A stretch of DNA of 64,000 bases from Hypomyces perniciosus (GCA_008477525.1 SPDT01000003.1:3658001-3722000), one strand, 5' to 3'. Positions 37,191-51,426 are shown, counted from the stretch's first letter. Notes: a model not told the origin generated them from the sequence alone. Program-made: numbers and translations.

Positions 37191-37938
37191 ATTAGTAGCA
37201 ATTTTGCACCTTTATTATATATAGCGTAATGCAACGCGGTATACAGCACCATCTAATCGCAAAGATAATCATATACTTCTGCGATATTACCTAGCCCTTA
37301 GCGCTAACTATATACCATTTAATAATTCCGGTATAGAATACATTTAAATAGCTTAACTAATCTAGATAATTTTAGCCTTTCTATAATAGTAGAATTTACA
37401 GTATCCTATAATTTAATAACTAGCTGCAGTAGACTTTAATAAACTCTTAACCTACTATAAGCGATATTACCTATAAAATAGCTATTTACTTTATATTTAG
37501 CAAGCTAAAATAAAAATCTTAATAAGTTAATTTATATAATTAAATAGGCTTTATACAAGTTAAATAAAGATAAATATTTCTATTAATATATTAAGATATT
37601 AATAACTTTATATATAAAAGGCTGCATTAAAGCTGTTGCTAGATAAAGGGCTAATATATAAATATAAAGATATTAATTTAATATTTTACCTTTATAGCGG
37701 GCAAGGTTATGATCTATATTATCTGCTATATAGTAGGTATAGGCTAATTTAAAGAGGTAAACTTTAAGAGTAGTAGTCTTTACTTTAATAAAGGTAGTAT
37801 ATATACGGCTTCAAATAGTAGGAGTATTATTAATGCAGCTTTATAAAAAAGGGTTTTAATATAGTTAGCGCTATTAAATACTTTATCTTTAAACCTATTA
37901 GTATTTAAATTTTACTATATGGAAAGAGTTTTAATTTA

Positions 37939-38214
37939 TTAAACTTTATATTCCCTTATATTACTTTTTAGCGTAAAAATAATACCTACTATAATATTAA
38001 GGCTATATATATTACTATTATTGAATGTAGGCTTAAATTTACTGCCTTTTAGCGGTAATTCTACTATACAATTAAATAATAGATTAGCGGATATATTAAT
38101 TTTAATTTTATTATTAGATATTTTGAATAAGATAGATTTAAGCGGTTGTATATGATACCTAGATCTCTTTATTAATAGACTAATATAAGTTAACTGCTTT
38201 ATTAATACACGCAA
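37939..38214 (-). pseudogene. Unrecognised 91-codon open frame inside T1
   Basis: An uninterrupted frame in a region where frames are usually broken. It is rich in I, N, K and L as composition dictates. Segments such as LLFNCIVELPLKGSKFKP look less like random AT-rich translation. It may be a surviving stretch of the T1 protein on the minus strand. No family is recognised. Confidence 0.3.
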
Positions 38215-39140
38215 TATTATAGTCTTATCCCTATAATATAAAGGGATATATAATAGTAAGTAACAAGAAGACCTATTATAAGAATTAAAGGTTTTAGGCT
38301 TATATAATATTAATTAAATTAATTAAATAAGTGGAACTAGTTATAGTAAAAATATAGGCCATAGTTATTTCAATAAGTAACCTCTTTTTTCCTTATACTA
38401 TTTATAATTATTTAATTTAAATAAAAGGAAGAACTTTTATAGGCGTTAAATAACTATAATATTTCCCTGAAAAAGCTATATTAATATTTAGTAAACTTAA
38501 AGAACTATCCAGGGAACTAGAACTAGGATAAAAATATTATAATTTAGCGCAGGAGCTTATATTATTGCAGGTTTAAATAATTAAGAGATAGTAGTTTAGA
38601 TATAAATAATACTTTGAATAAAAAAGGCAATATATAGTCCTGAAGATTTTAATATATCTGCTGTTTAAAGATATAAAGGGATTATTATTATAGTAATATA
38701 TGCGATAAATATATATTAGATAGTAGTTATTCTTGATATTAGCGATGCTACTCCCGGTTAAGTGACTATTATTATAGTAAATAATATAATAAATGAAATA
38801 AAGGCAATAATTTTAACTTTTTATTTAATTTATCTAGTAGGCGTTATATATACTGATACTATTAGAGGAAAAGGTATAAAGATAGTTAGTCTTTAAGCCT
38901 ATTAGATATATTATTAAATAAAGGCTGTAATTATAAATAATGGCATTTAGGATAATAACTAGCTAAATTTAAATTAAAGGCGATTAGCTTTTCTTAGCTA
39001 AATGCCCCGAATAAATAAAAGATTATTTTTTATAAAAGGCAGTATATTTATAAAGATATTATACTATTTATAGATACCGTTTACAATTATACTATTATAG
39101 GCTATATAAAAGAGACTTATAAAGGTATATCTTTTTTTTT

Positions 39141-39729
39141 AGAGTAATGCTATTTATATAGATAGAAATTGCTATTCACACAGATAGTCCGTGCGCCGCC
39201 CGCAAAAATCTCCCTAACTTTCAATTCCTAATATTTTCAATAATATATTTAGCCATATTATAACACTACTAATCCAATACTATCGGCGCCCTTTACTGTA
39301 ATAGATATCCCTATTAACCTTTTATTAACTTAATCTGAAGATGTGTCTGGCTTTAACTTTATCTATTACGCGGATCTTAATAGCGAAAATCCTAAGCGGC
39401 TGCAGTCACCCTTAAAGCTGCTAGATTTGCCTAAACTTAACTATAAAATATTGCAACAATAAAGCTATATCTCAGCTATAGTATTAATTAAGATTAAAGA
39501 GTTTAATAATATTATACCAGCTATATAATTAAAAAAATAATTAAACTAAGGAGATTCTGTATAGAGTAGATTAAACGGATATTAAAGACTTATTAATTAA
39601 AGTAATATAATATATTACTGCTGCTATTTATTATAGTATTATATAAAGGATTAAGATATATAGTGTAAATAGCTATAAGGAGATTTTTACAGGCAGCGCA
39701 TAGACTATCTCTGTGAATAGCACTACTCT
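39141..39729 (+). mobile_element. M1: full-length 589-bp element with inverted repeats, nested in T1
   Basis: Left end AGAGTAATGCTATTTATATA and right end GTGAATAGCACTACTCT enclose subterminal GCGCCGCCCGCAAAAATCTCC and GGAGATTTTTACAGGCAGCGC, forming ~70-bp inverted arms. There is no coding capacity. It serves as the reference copy for fragments at 10,127, 28,916, 36,706, 47,181, 47,812/50,165 and 61,053. Confidence 0.85.
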
Positions 39730-42700
39730 TTTTTTATATAGAGAGGCTATAGAATAGTATTAAAGTTAATTATTAATGTAATAGGTGGAAAAATATAAAA
39801 GAGGGCATATTTTTCGCTAATAGATTAATATTTTCCTTAATAGATTTGAAATAGATTTAAGCTAAGTATAGAGGCAGCTGAATATAATAATATATAACTA
39901 TAAAGAATATATATAGGGCAATTTAGTTTGCGGATTCGCTATAATAGTTATATATTTAGCTAAAGTATATAATTTATAATTTAATGAAGTAGTAATATTA
40001 TAAATATATAACTAACTAATACTATAACTTTATATAAAGGCTATAAAATTATATTTATATATTAGGCTATATATTTAGCTATTAGAGTTAAAGGAAAAGG
40101 CTATAGTATAATAAAACAGTTTTTTATTAATGGTTTAATAATAAAGATAGAGAAATACTAATAAACTTTAATAAAAAGGCTATAGTATATTAAATTAAAT
40201 AGTATATTAATAACTGTAATAATAGCTAGCCTATTATCCTTTATTATTTTCTTTAATACAATAATTTATAAATGGATAATATATTTTAAAGGTACAAGTA
40301 AAGTAAATAACGTAAATTTTAATTTAAATTAATTTAATTAAAAAAGTTAATTAAATATATATTATAGGAAACTGATTTTAGTGAATTTACTTAATTAATA
40401 TTTTAATAGAAATGCTAATAAATTAAAAGTTTGATATTTTAACTATATTATTAATTAAACTTATATTATATATAAAGATAACTATATAGATAAAAAGTAT
40501 AATATTAGTATACTTGAAAATAATAACTTAATAATCTAAAAACTTAAAAATAACCTAATATATAAAGATATTAGCGATTTTAAGTTTATATTTAGAGATT
40601 TATAATAAATACAAGATTTATTTAAATAGGTATAGGCAGCAGTTAAATCTTTATTTATATTCCTGGATATTCTTAAGCGCTTAAAGTATTATTTATATTA
40701 TAAAGTATTTAATAGTAATAATACTTTATAGCAATATTTAAAAATACTAGGAGTATATATTAAAGAGATCTTAAACCTTAAAAAAATAGAATATTATATA
40801 TATTATATATAGTTTATTATTTAATAGGTATTATTTAATTATTTAAGTTCTATTAAATAATATTTAATAAAGGTAATAATAATGAAAATAGATTTAATTA
40901 TTAAAGCGCGCTTAATCTATAAAGGTATAAGATTAAAAGAATTTGCAGTATATATTCATACCTCTTTTAATATATATTTATAGGCTACTTTATAAACTAT
41001 AGCTTTTTAAGTATTAGCTAATATAAGGTGTTTTACTTTAATTGCAGATAAAGATTAACTAAAACCTTAGCCAGGTATTTATATATTTAAAGTTAAGCTA
41101 TAGCCTATAAAGGGATTAAAGAGTGTAGTAAAACTAAACTAGCAGGTTATATTTATAATTTATCTTTATAATGAAACCTTAAATAATAGAAAAAAGAAAT
41201 AAAGTATAATATATATATAAATACAGGTAAGAAAGGGTTAAGCCTATCTCTACTATTAGGAATATAATAGCTAAGTCTATATAGTATCCTTTTAGACTTT
41301 AGAAAATAAACTATAACTTTAAAATCCTATTAAAATCTATATATATAGGTATAAATATACATAAAAGCTAAAGAAGATTTTAAATATAAAATAGTAATAG
41401 CTATAATAGTAATACTGCCTTTATATTAATTTAATAAAGTTTTAATAATAGATTTAAAACCTTTTTAAAACTAATACTTTATTATAAAGTTAAACCTTTT
41501 TAAAGTTATAGATATATTTATTTTATATACAATATTATGTAAATAATAGTGAGTTTTTAAATATTTTATTAAAGATTAATTATTATATTTATTTAAGTAT
41601 TATAAAGGAATTTAATTATAATATAGGAAATATATATAATATTATTTAATAGGATATTACTATAAAAGAGTATATAGCAGTAGATTTTTTAATAATAAAA
41701 GAGTATTATAATAAATATTATACTCTGCAATATAATATAAGTGGATTTAATAAAGCCTTTTTTACTAATTTAAAAAACTTTAATATTTATACTTATACTG
41801 TAAAGACTTTACTAGTATTAAAGTATAGCCTAAAACTATTATATATAATAAGCTATTTATTTTTAAGACTTAATTAAATAGTTAAAAAAGAAATTATAAT
41901 CTTTAAAAAGGGTATATATATATATAGATAATAATAATATAGTAAAAAGGTTTATATAAGTAATTGACGACTATAATATATAGCGCATTGAAGGTATAAT
42001 GGTAGTAGAATATAATAAATAAATAAAAGTATAGTTACATAATTAATAGTTATAATAACTAGTAAGTAAACTATATCGTGTAAATATATATAATAAAAAG
42101 GTTATTAAAAAGACTTTTAACCCTTTATATATAATAGGTTAAATATTATAACTTATAAAATTTACTTTATTTATAGTTTTTATTTTTATTATATAAAAGA
42201 AAATTACTAATAAACATAAAGGCTATATAGTTATTAATTTAAAAAGTTTAGATAATATTATAATTATAAATATATATTTTTTACCTTAATAAAAGAAATT
42301 ATATGACTATAAAAGGTTAAATATATATTAATAGTAAATATAAGATTTTTCTTTTCTTAATTTTAAATATATTTTAATTACTATAATAAATTTATTATAG
42401 TTATATATTATATTTTAAAGTAAATAAATATACTATTAATAAGATTTAAGAATTTACTTTTATATATATAAAAATAAATAAAGTAATAGCTTTATCTTTA
42501 TTTTAAGTTTATATATATATATATATTAATAATATTTTGTTAAAGACCTTAAATAATTATATTTAACATTTAAAGATAATCTTTTAATTATTTTAAGACT
42601 TTAAATTATATTTATCTTTAACTAAATCTTTTATTAAATATTAATTAATAACTGTTTTTAAATGTTAAATTAATACAATTAATATATTTTTAATAAAAAA

Positions 42701-44126
42701 TTAAATTAATACTTTGCAAAAGTAATTATATTTATTAATATTAAAATACTTAAAAATATATATTAATGCAATTAACTGGATTTAGAACTTTATTTTTATA
42801 TATATTTAAACAGTTAAACTTTTATAGCAATAAAAAGTTACGCTATTAATAGTAAATTATAAAAAAGGGTAGATTAATATAAAGGTTAAAAGGAAGTGTT
42901 TTATAGCTATGAAGTTAATATCGTTAAATAATAATACAAATAATAAACTATAATTATAAGTATTTAAGCTTATATAGGAAAGTTTATTATATTATTTATC
43001 TTTAAAGCTAATATTTCCATTAATATAAATTTATAAGAGATTTTAAATAGTTTAAATAAATAATTGCTTAATTAAAATCTTTGCTTTTATATATATATAT
43101 ACAAATTTAAAGTTAGATGCTGTAATTAATTTAAATTGTTATTAAAGAAAAGGTTTAAAATTCTTTTTATATTATTAGATAATAATAGCCTTTATAAATA
43201 ATATTTATATATAATTTTTATAGTATAAAACTATTATAGCCTTTTTTAACTATAAAGGTAAAGGCAGTATTCTATATTAGCTTTATTGTATTAATATTAG
43301 TTTAAAATATCCTTTAAGCTTTATTATTTTTCTAGTTTAGGTTTAATCTTTTAAGATTTATTTAAATTATTAAAAGTTATTATCTTTAAATATTACCTTT
43401 TCCCTATTATTTAAAACTATAATAGCCTCTTTAGTATTACGATATATAGTAATAAAAGGATATTGATAGTTATTATATTTTAGGCAGTATTTAAAGGTTT
43501 AAAGGCTAAAAGGTAAATTTATTGAAAGATCTTAGCCTTTGTTAGTATACTGTTTATAGTTTTATATATAAAAAATATATTAACTCTTTATAACTATAAA
43601 AAGGTTTAGCTAAATATTATTAATATATAGCTTTATATAGTTTTAAGCAGTTAATATATTAAATATTTAATAGGTAAATCTATATTTTATATTTAAAGCC
43701 GCTATAAAAGTAGTATTTAAATTTCTTTTCATATACTTATTTAAGGTAAAAGTCTTAATAGTTTTTATATTATATTCAAAGGTTAATTTTCTATATTAGT
43801 TTTATGATTTTATTAAAGTTAAAAAAGTAAACTTTTTATTAGTTTAAAGAAGGAAAGTAATATTATTTTCTTTTATTAGTTTTTATATAATTATTTTAAG
43901 AATTCAATATTAATTAGGTTTTAGCTAATTTATATTTTTACTTTTAATTTAATAGCTTTAACGAAATTTATTTTTATATTATTAAACGAGTTTATAATTT
44001 TCTTTAAATAGTTTAGGAGTATATATATATATTATTATTAGGCTACTTTAACTTTTATAGTATTTAAATAAATAGTAATTTTATTCTTTTTATTAAAAAG
44101 CTACTACTTAATCTTTTAATCAGCTA

Positions 44127-44279
44127 ATATCACAGCGTGATCGAGAAGGGCTCTAAAAAGCAGAAAAAGGTGAGATGAAGAAAGAAAACTAACTAAAGGA
44201 GAAGCAAAGCTATGTTATGTACTGTCATCTATCACAAGTGGCAACAGCTCTCCCGCTATTGTCTGGCACATCTGTGCTA
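44127..44279 (-). repeat. T1 right inverted repeat
   Basis: Inverted match to 37,027-37,190, from ATCACAGCGTGATCGAG to ACATCTGTGCTA on the plus strand. Confidence 0.75.
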
Positions 44280-45169
44280 GCTAAGGTTATTAATTATTTT
44301 ATCTTTATTAATAATTTTTAAAAGACTATATTAAATCCGTATTTAATAATTTTTATAACTATTATATAAATATAATATATACTTTATATTACTATACTAT
44401 TAATTTTAAGTTTAATTTAATAAAAGCTTATAGGTTTTTTTTAGCGTTAATTAAAGGGATTTTTATTTAATATACTTTACAAACTATAATAATATATATT
44501 TAAAGGCGCGTTTAGTGTAATATATTAAGTAAAAGGCTAGTATATAGTTTACTAATATGAGAGTTTTAAATAGCTTTAAGCTATAGTTTAATAGTAATAT
44601 TATTATTATAGTAATTAATAAAACTTTAGGTTATTTAAATAGCGATATTATATCTTTTATTTACTAGAAATTAAACTATAGTATTATTAAATACTTTATA
44701 GACTATATAGAGAATAGCTATATAGTTTTTAAATAAAGCCTAGTTATTAACTTTAATATTTTTAAAGCTTTAAAAGTATTAATTTTAGTGTTTAATTATA
44801 TAAAAGATAATAATAAAAAGCTTAAAGCATTAAGTACTATAAAGCTATAGTTACTGTTAGTATTAAGCTTTAAGTTTAAGTGAGTTTTAGTATATTAGCC
44901 TTCCCTTAGCTTTATATTAAGCTCAGCAGTAAGAGTATTAATATAGAGTTTTAGTTTTGCCCCTATAAAGATAATATTTTTTTATTTTTTACTGTAGTTT
45001 CCTAGGCGTATGCGTTCTTAAGTTAAAGGAACTGCTATTTGCGGGCTTTAAGGCTATTGCGAGTAGAGGTTTAGTATGTTGTTAGTGTATTGGTGGTATT
45101 GTAAGCGAAAACGTTAACACGATGTGCTAAGACCTGGTGTTATAGGAGCGAAGTTCGTTATTAATTATA
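44280..45169. other. Unassigned AT-rich stretch with a less mutated patch
   Basis: No gene. 45,000-45,160 is noticeably less AT-rich (GGCGTATGCGTTC, GGTGGTATTGTAAGCGAAAA, GGAGCGAAGTTCG) and matches no other copy that I can find in the window. Confidence 0.4.
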
Positions 45170-46676
45170 TATTAATTACTATAACAGTAGTATAGGTTAT
45201 AGAGTTATCGGTATTTTTTATATTATAACGTAAAGGATATAGTACTTGATTATATAAAATTACTTATATTCTTTTACTTTAAAAGGTTTAGTTTATTTTA
45301 AAGTAAGGCTTAATAAAAATATAATTATTATTTAGCTTTTTAAATTTATAATTGCCTTTAAATTCAATATAATAAGCCTACTTTTTAACATTATTATAAA
45401 CTTTTTAATTAAATATTTTTAAATAAGTTACTAATATATATTTATAAATTTATTACTTTTATTAATAAAGGTAATAATTATTTCTTAAAATACTTTAAAG
45501 TAAAAGGTATTAACTTTTTAAATATTAATATTATTAATTTTAACTGCTAGTTTATAAAATTTAATAATAAAATTTTAAAATAATTTATTTACTATATAGT
45601 AAATATTAAACTTTTAAGTAATAAATTATAAATAATTAAAAGTTTTATATTATAAATTTAATAATTTAATAAAGGTGTTACTATTTTTTTTTTTTTTATT
45701 ATATAATTATCTTTTTGTATTATAATATAATTAAATGTGTTTTATATTAAATTATAAATATAATTTTTTAACTAACCATTAATATAAAAATATATTTCTA
45801 AAAAGGATTAAAATATGTAATATTAATTATAATATAATATAGTATAATAAAATATTATATACTTTTATTAATATATTTTTAGATTTTTATTTTTAATATT
45901 AAAGTTAGTTTTAAAGTTATTAATTTAATACTTTAAAATATGATTACTTTTAACTTTAATAAATTTATGATATTACTTTAATATTAAACTTTATATTAAA
46001 TATACTCTAACTTTTTAATAATAGTAGTATTTTTAAGCTTTTTTATTTTAAAGTTAAATTAAAATTATACTTTGAATTTTAAAAGTAATTAAAAAATAAT
46101 ATTAAAAAATTACTTAAATTTTAATATTTAAAACTATAAAATTAAATTATAATTATAATTATAAGCTTTGAAAATAATATAAATAAATATAAAGCTAGTT
46201 ATAGAAGTAATTAATAAGTTTTACTTTTAATTGAAATTCTTTTCTATACCTTTAATTTTACTTTTATATTTTTAAATTAAATATAGGCTAAAGAATTAAG
46301 TATAGGCTAAAAAGTTAGGTTAAAGTATATTCTTTATTACAAAGATATAGGCTTTTAGGCTTAAAGTTTTACTACAGTTAGGGATTAGTGAATTTCCTGT
46401 AAAATATAAGGCTTTTTATAATATCGCGATTAAGCTATTAGCGATTTCGCTAATCTTTTTAGGCAGGGTTAAAGGCTACAGGTAATAGGGCAGTTATTAT
46501 AAGAAGGTATAAACTATTACAGTATATAAAACAGTAGGTTAAAGTAATATCTTTATTATACCTTAAATAAAGCAACAAGCTATAAAACTGTAGTTTAAAG
46601 CTATAGGATTAAGTTATTATATAAGGATACATATAATGCTAATAAGTTATTAGAGGGCAGGTTTAATACCGTGACA
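45170..46676 (-). mobile_element. G2 inverted copy, 5' part (LTR plus gag start)
   Basis: A minus-strand element: 162-bp 5' LTR at 46,515-46,676, then leader and gag region matching 29,293-30,470 in reverse. It is truncated at its 3' side near 45,170. With the plus copy it shows G2 was present at least twice, a precondition for RIP. Confidence 0.75.
46515..46676 (-). repeat. G2 5' LTR
   Basis: Plus-strand reading goes from TATTACAGTATATAAAACAG to GGTTTAATACCGTGACA; 162 bp, matching 35,255-35,416 in reverse. Confidence 0.85.
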
Positions 46677-46734
46677 ATATTTTATATGATATCTTTTATA
46701 AATAGATATATTTTTTAACTTTAATACATCTATT

Positions 46735-47456
46735 ATTATATTAAATAATACTATAACTTTAATTAATAAATCAATAATATAATTAAAATTTAAATAAACT
46801 ATTTTTTATATTTAAAGTTTAAATATTATTTAAAATCTTGATAAAAAACTTTAACTATTAAATAATAAAAAACTATTTATATTAATCATATTTCAAATAA
46901 TTAATAATAACAATAATAATATTAATAATAATAGCAGTAATAGTAATAATAATAGCAGTAAAAGTAAAGTTAATATATAATAAATATAATAATTATAGTA
47001 ATTATAAAAAGAATAAAAGTAAAAGTAAAGGTAATGTAAAAGGCAATTGAAAAGGCGACTATTTATATATTAATTAAACTTTAATACTTAATAAACCTTT
47101 TTATAATTTAAAATAAAAGGCTTTATTAATTTATAGTAAATACTATAAAGCTTTACATTTTTATTGTAATATTAAAGATATATTTGAATTATAATATTAA
47201 TTAAAATTTAAAAGTTTAATAATATTATATTAGCTATATAATTACAAAAATTAAATTGAAAAGATTTTATATAAAGTAAATGAACAAGATATTAAAAACC
47301 TATTACTTAAAGTAATACAATATATTACTGCTATTTATTATAGTATCATATAAAAGATTAAGTTATATAGTATAAATAGCTATAGGGAGATTCTTGCAGG
47401 GAGTGTATAGACTATTTATATAAATAGCAATTTCTATTTATATAAATAGTATTACT
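46735..47456 (+). repeat. Direct repeat partner A (unknown repeat plus M1 right half)
   Basis: Aligns with 49,700-50,474 through its whole length, including a run of AAT/AGT/AGC triplets (46,900-46,975) and ending in the M1 right half and terminus (about 47,181-47,456, ending AATAGTATTACT). No product is recognised; the Asn/Ser-coding triplet run could be part of a degraded ORF. Confidence 0.6.
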
Positions 47457-47811
47457 TTTTTTGAATTATAGTAATAATAATATTATTATAAAAATTACAG
47501 TATAATCAATTAATATGTATTAAAATAGGAAATATATATCAATAAAAAAGCTAGCTAAAAGTATAGAATATAGAAAGCTGCTATATTAATTATTATTAAC
47601 GATATAGTGGTAATAGTATAAACGGTTGCTAGGTATATCTTTATTAAGCAATAAACAAAAGATTTAATTAAAAGTTATCTTATTATATTAATTACCTTTT
47701 ATATAACTATTTATAGTGTTTTAACTTTTCTATATTTACTATTTATTAGGAATGAAAACAGCAGTAGTAGTTAAAACAGATTTATTTGAATATAAAGCAT
47801 TTTCTATTAAA

Positions 47812-48012
47812 TAGTGCTGTTTATATAAATAGAAAATTGCTATTTATATAGTTAGTCTATATGCTCGCTGCGAAAATCTCTTTTACTTTTAATTTTTAAT
47901 TTTCTTAATAATACCTTTAACTTTATTAATTATATGAAATGTAATAATAAAAATCTTAAATAACTATAATTACCTTGAAGCTATTAAATTTACTTAAACT
48001 TAACTATAAAAT
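47812..48012 (+). mobile_element. M1 left half
   Basis: Terminus TAGTGCTGTTTATATAAATAG and about 200 bp matching M1, breaking off at ACTATAAAATTTTACC. The missing half may be the one at 50,165-50,474. Confidence 0.6.
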
Positions 48013-49699
48013 TTTACCTTCATTGTGATTACTATTATTTGATTTTATTCATAATCTAATCATTTTCCTATAATATTTCTTTATAATAATACAGCTATTA
48101 TTATTAAAAATAGCTTTTTACTTGATAAAACCAATAAAATAATAATTAAAGTAGACTATATCCTTTAGTCTAATTAATTTAAAAAGCTATTAATATAAAA
48201 GGTTAACTGCCTTTTTAAATTAATAGTAATAGTAATAAAAAGATTTAATTAAAAATAGTTTATTATATTCATTACCTTTTACATAATTATATTTAATCTT
48301 TTAACCTTTTTATATATATTATTTATCATTAATACATTAAAAACTACTTTTTATTTAAATATAATCTCTTTAAATATAAACCGTTTTTTATTTATAAAAT
48401 CATAAATACTATAAAAGATTTAAGTATTATTAATTATAGTTTTTTTTATTAAAACGATATTTATAATAATTAAGAACCGATTTATGAAAGAAGTTTAAAG
48501 GGCTTTATAGGAATTTGAATATAAATTAAATATCTTTAACATATTGATTTTTATGATTATATTAAAATGACTTTTAACAGTAAAGTTAGAAGTATTTTTT
48601 AAATATATTTATAATAAAAATAATATATAAGTAATTCTTAAACGTATTAAAATTTTATAATATATATAAAATAAATAAATTTAATATATATTGATGTTGA
48701 ACAATTAGTATGATTAACAAAAAGTCTATTATTAATTTTACTTTTAGTTTTATTAATATAAAAAAACAAAATACTTTCTATAGCTTTATAAATAGCTTAA
48801 TTACTTTTGTATCTTAATTAGCGCTTTAACTTTCATTATTACGATTATAAATAAAGAATAGGTATTTAAAAATACATGTAAATTTTTTTTTTTAAATATA
48901 TGATAGTAGCTGTATATATATTATATTAATATTGATATTTAAATTAAATTAAACATTAAATTATAGTAAAAGAAGTTAAAAATAAATAATAATAATATAA
49001 ATAACGATAGTAATAATATAAATAATAATAATAATAAGAATAATACAGTTAATAGTATTATTAATAACAACCTTAATACCTGAAATATAATATAAATATA
49101 ATATTAAGAAAATATGTAATATATAAAAATATATTATTTATATTAGTAAAAAAATAATTTTAAATTGTTTTAAACTGCAATAAAGTTAATATATAATTTT
49201 ACATAAATATGTCTTTTATATTATATCTTTTATAAATATATACCTGTTTAACGTTAATAGACTTATTATTGTATTAAATAATATTATAATTTTAATTAAT
49301 AAATTAATAGTTTAATTAAAATAGTCTATAAAATATAAAGATTTATTTGATTTTAAATATAAATAACTTTTTATATTTTTATATTATATTATTATAAATA
49401 ATTTAAAAAAAAAGTAAAACTATATTTAAAAAACTATTTATATATTAACTTTATAATGTACTAATAATAATTTAATAACATTATAATATATATTGATTAT
49501 ATAGCTATTAACCTTTTTATTTAATAATAGTAATTTATAATTACTGCTTTATATATAAAAAAAAAGCTAAAAGTACTTTAATTATATTATAATACTTTTA
49601 TTTAATAATATACTTTATTATATTATTGTTTTGTTTTTAAAAGGCTTAAAGTTAATACACCTTTTAATAACCATAATATATATTTATAATAATAGTGTA
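48013..49699. other. AT-rich remnant, no gene
   Basis: 48,085-48,210 repeats 25,370-25,540. Otherwise highly AT-rich with no recognisable feature. Confidence 0.45.
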
Positions 49700-50474
49700 T
49701 AAAGCTTTTAATACATCTATCATTATTTTTTATTAAAAGTATTATTAATAATTATATAGATTGAAATTTAAATAAACTACTTTTTTATATTCAAAACCTA
49801 AATATTATTTAAAATCTTTATAAAAGACTTTAACTATTAAATAATAAAAAACTACTTATATTAATTATATTTTCAGCTTTCAATAATATTGATAATAATC
49901 GTAATAGTAATAATAATAATAGTAATAAAAGTAATGTTAACATATAATAAATATAACAATTATAGTAGTTATAAAAAATATAACTAAAAATAAAAGCAAT
50001 TTCAAAGGTAATCTAAAAGGTAACTATTTCCTATATATTAACTAAACTATAGTATTTAGTAAGCCTTTTTATAATTCAAAATAAAAAGCTTTACTAGTTT
50101 ATAGTAAATACTATAAAACTTTAAATTATTATTTTAATATATTTAAAAGCTATAAAAGTTTCTAAATTATTAAAATATTATAATAATAAAGCTATATTTT
50201 AAGTATAATATTTATTAAAATTAAAAGGTTTAATAATAGTTTATTAACTATATAGTTAAAAGAATAGTTTAATTAAAAGATTTTATATAAAGTAAATAAA
50301 AGGGATATTGAAGATTTATTGATTAAAGTAATATAATATATTATTATTATCTACTATAATATAATATAAAGGATTAAATTATATAGTGTAAATAGCTGTA
50401 AAGAGATTTTTATATACAGTATATAGACTATCTATATAAATAGCAATTTCTATCCATATAAATGGCACTACTCT
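49700..50474 (+). repeat. Direct repeat partner B with M1 right half
   Basis: Aligns with 46,735-47,456. The M1 part is about 50,165-50,474 and ends ATGGCACTACTCT. Confidence 0.6.
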
Positions 50475-51426
50475 TTCTATTTAAATAATAATAAATATTA
50501 TTGAAGATTTAAATATTATTACTTATATTTATTTCTGTTATAAAAATATTTATAAAAATAAATTAAAAATTAAAAGAAAAAGCTTAAATAGCTTTATAGC
50601 AATATATATTTAAATTAAATACCTTTGAAATCATTATTTTTAATAATATATAAAATTTGATTGTTATTATAAAGTTAAAAGCATTTTTAACTATATGTAT
50701 AATATTAAATAATATAAAAGTAGTTCTGTAAAGTATTAGGATTTGAAAATATATATGGAATTAATAGAGTTAATATAGATTTATAAGAAATAATGGAATC
50801 TATAAATTGAAGGTGTATTATTGACTTTACTTTTAGTTTCATTAATATAAAAAAAGAAAGTAAGTTTTAATAGCTTAATTAATATCAAGAGAGAAAATAA
50901 GTTTTAATAGCTTTATAAATAAAAGACTTAATTTATATTATACTTAATGCTTTAACTTGAAATATTCTAATTATATATTAAAAATAAACCTTTAAAAATA
51001 CATTCAAATATCTAGTCTTTTATATAGAGTAATACGATTAAAATCAATAAATGTTATTACTAACGTAAATAATCTATGCATATATATAAAAAAGAATTTA
51101 GCTTTTAATTCTTTCATTTTCTATACTACTTTAATTATAATAATAACACTAATTTTATATATTATAATAGATTTCCCTTTAGACCTATTATCAGTATAGT
51201 ATAGTAATATAGTCAATAACTCCAAGCTGCTAGGTTATTTTAATTTTAATAGCGAAATTGAAGATTAGCTATAATTAATATTATAAAGCCCTACTTTATA
51301 GAATATGAGTTAATGTTTTAAAGGCTAGAATAAAGTAGTTTATAAATTGCGAAGACTGTTAACTGATAAATCTAAATCTCCGCTATAGAAATAGCAGCAG
51401 CAGTAATAGCATTAGGTTAAATGGAA
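50475..51426. other. AT-rich remnant with an M3 left half
   Basis: 51,100-51,200 shares the AGCTTTTAATTCTTTC and TATATTATAATAGATTTCCC blocks of M3. Positions 51,230-51,420 are slightly less AT-rich and unassigned. No gene. Confidence 0.45.

Larger units (their letters stand above)
37027..44279. mobile_element. T1: 7.25-kb element bounded by ~150-165 bp inverted repeats
   Basis: Left end TGGCACAGATGTGCC (37,027-37,190) and right end (44,127-44,279) are inverted and closely similar, sharing GTTGCCAC, TAGATGACAGT, CTTTGCTTCTCCTTTAGTTA and CGATCACGCT; the right arm lacks about 20 bp. The interior is very AT-rich and carries no readable product; one 91-codon open frame (38,214-37,939, minus) is not recognised. 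An M1 element is nested at 39,141-39,729. Internal stretch 40,055-40,570 recurs at 62,470-62,935. I see no clear target duplication, so it could also be two facing ends that are not one insertion. Confidence 0.6.

Noticed and set aside
37027..44279. Reading T1 as an LTR retrotransposon
   Set aside because: Its two ends are inverted rather than direct and no RT/integrase pattern was found inside.
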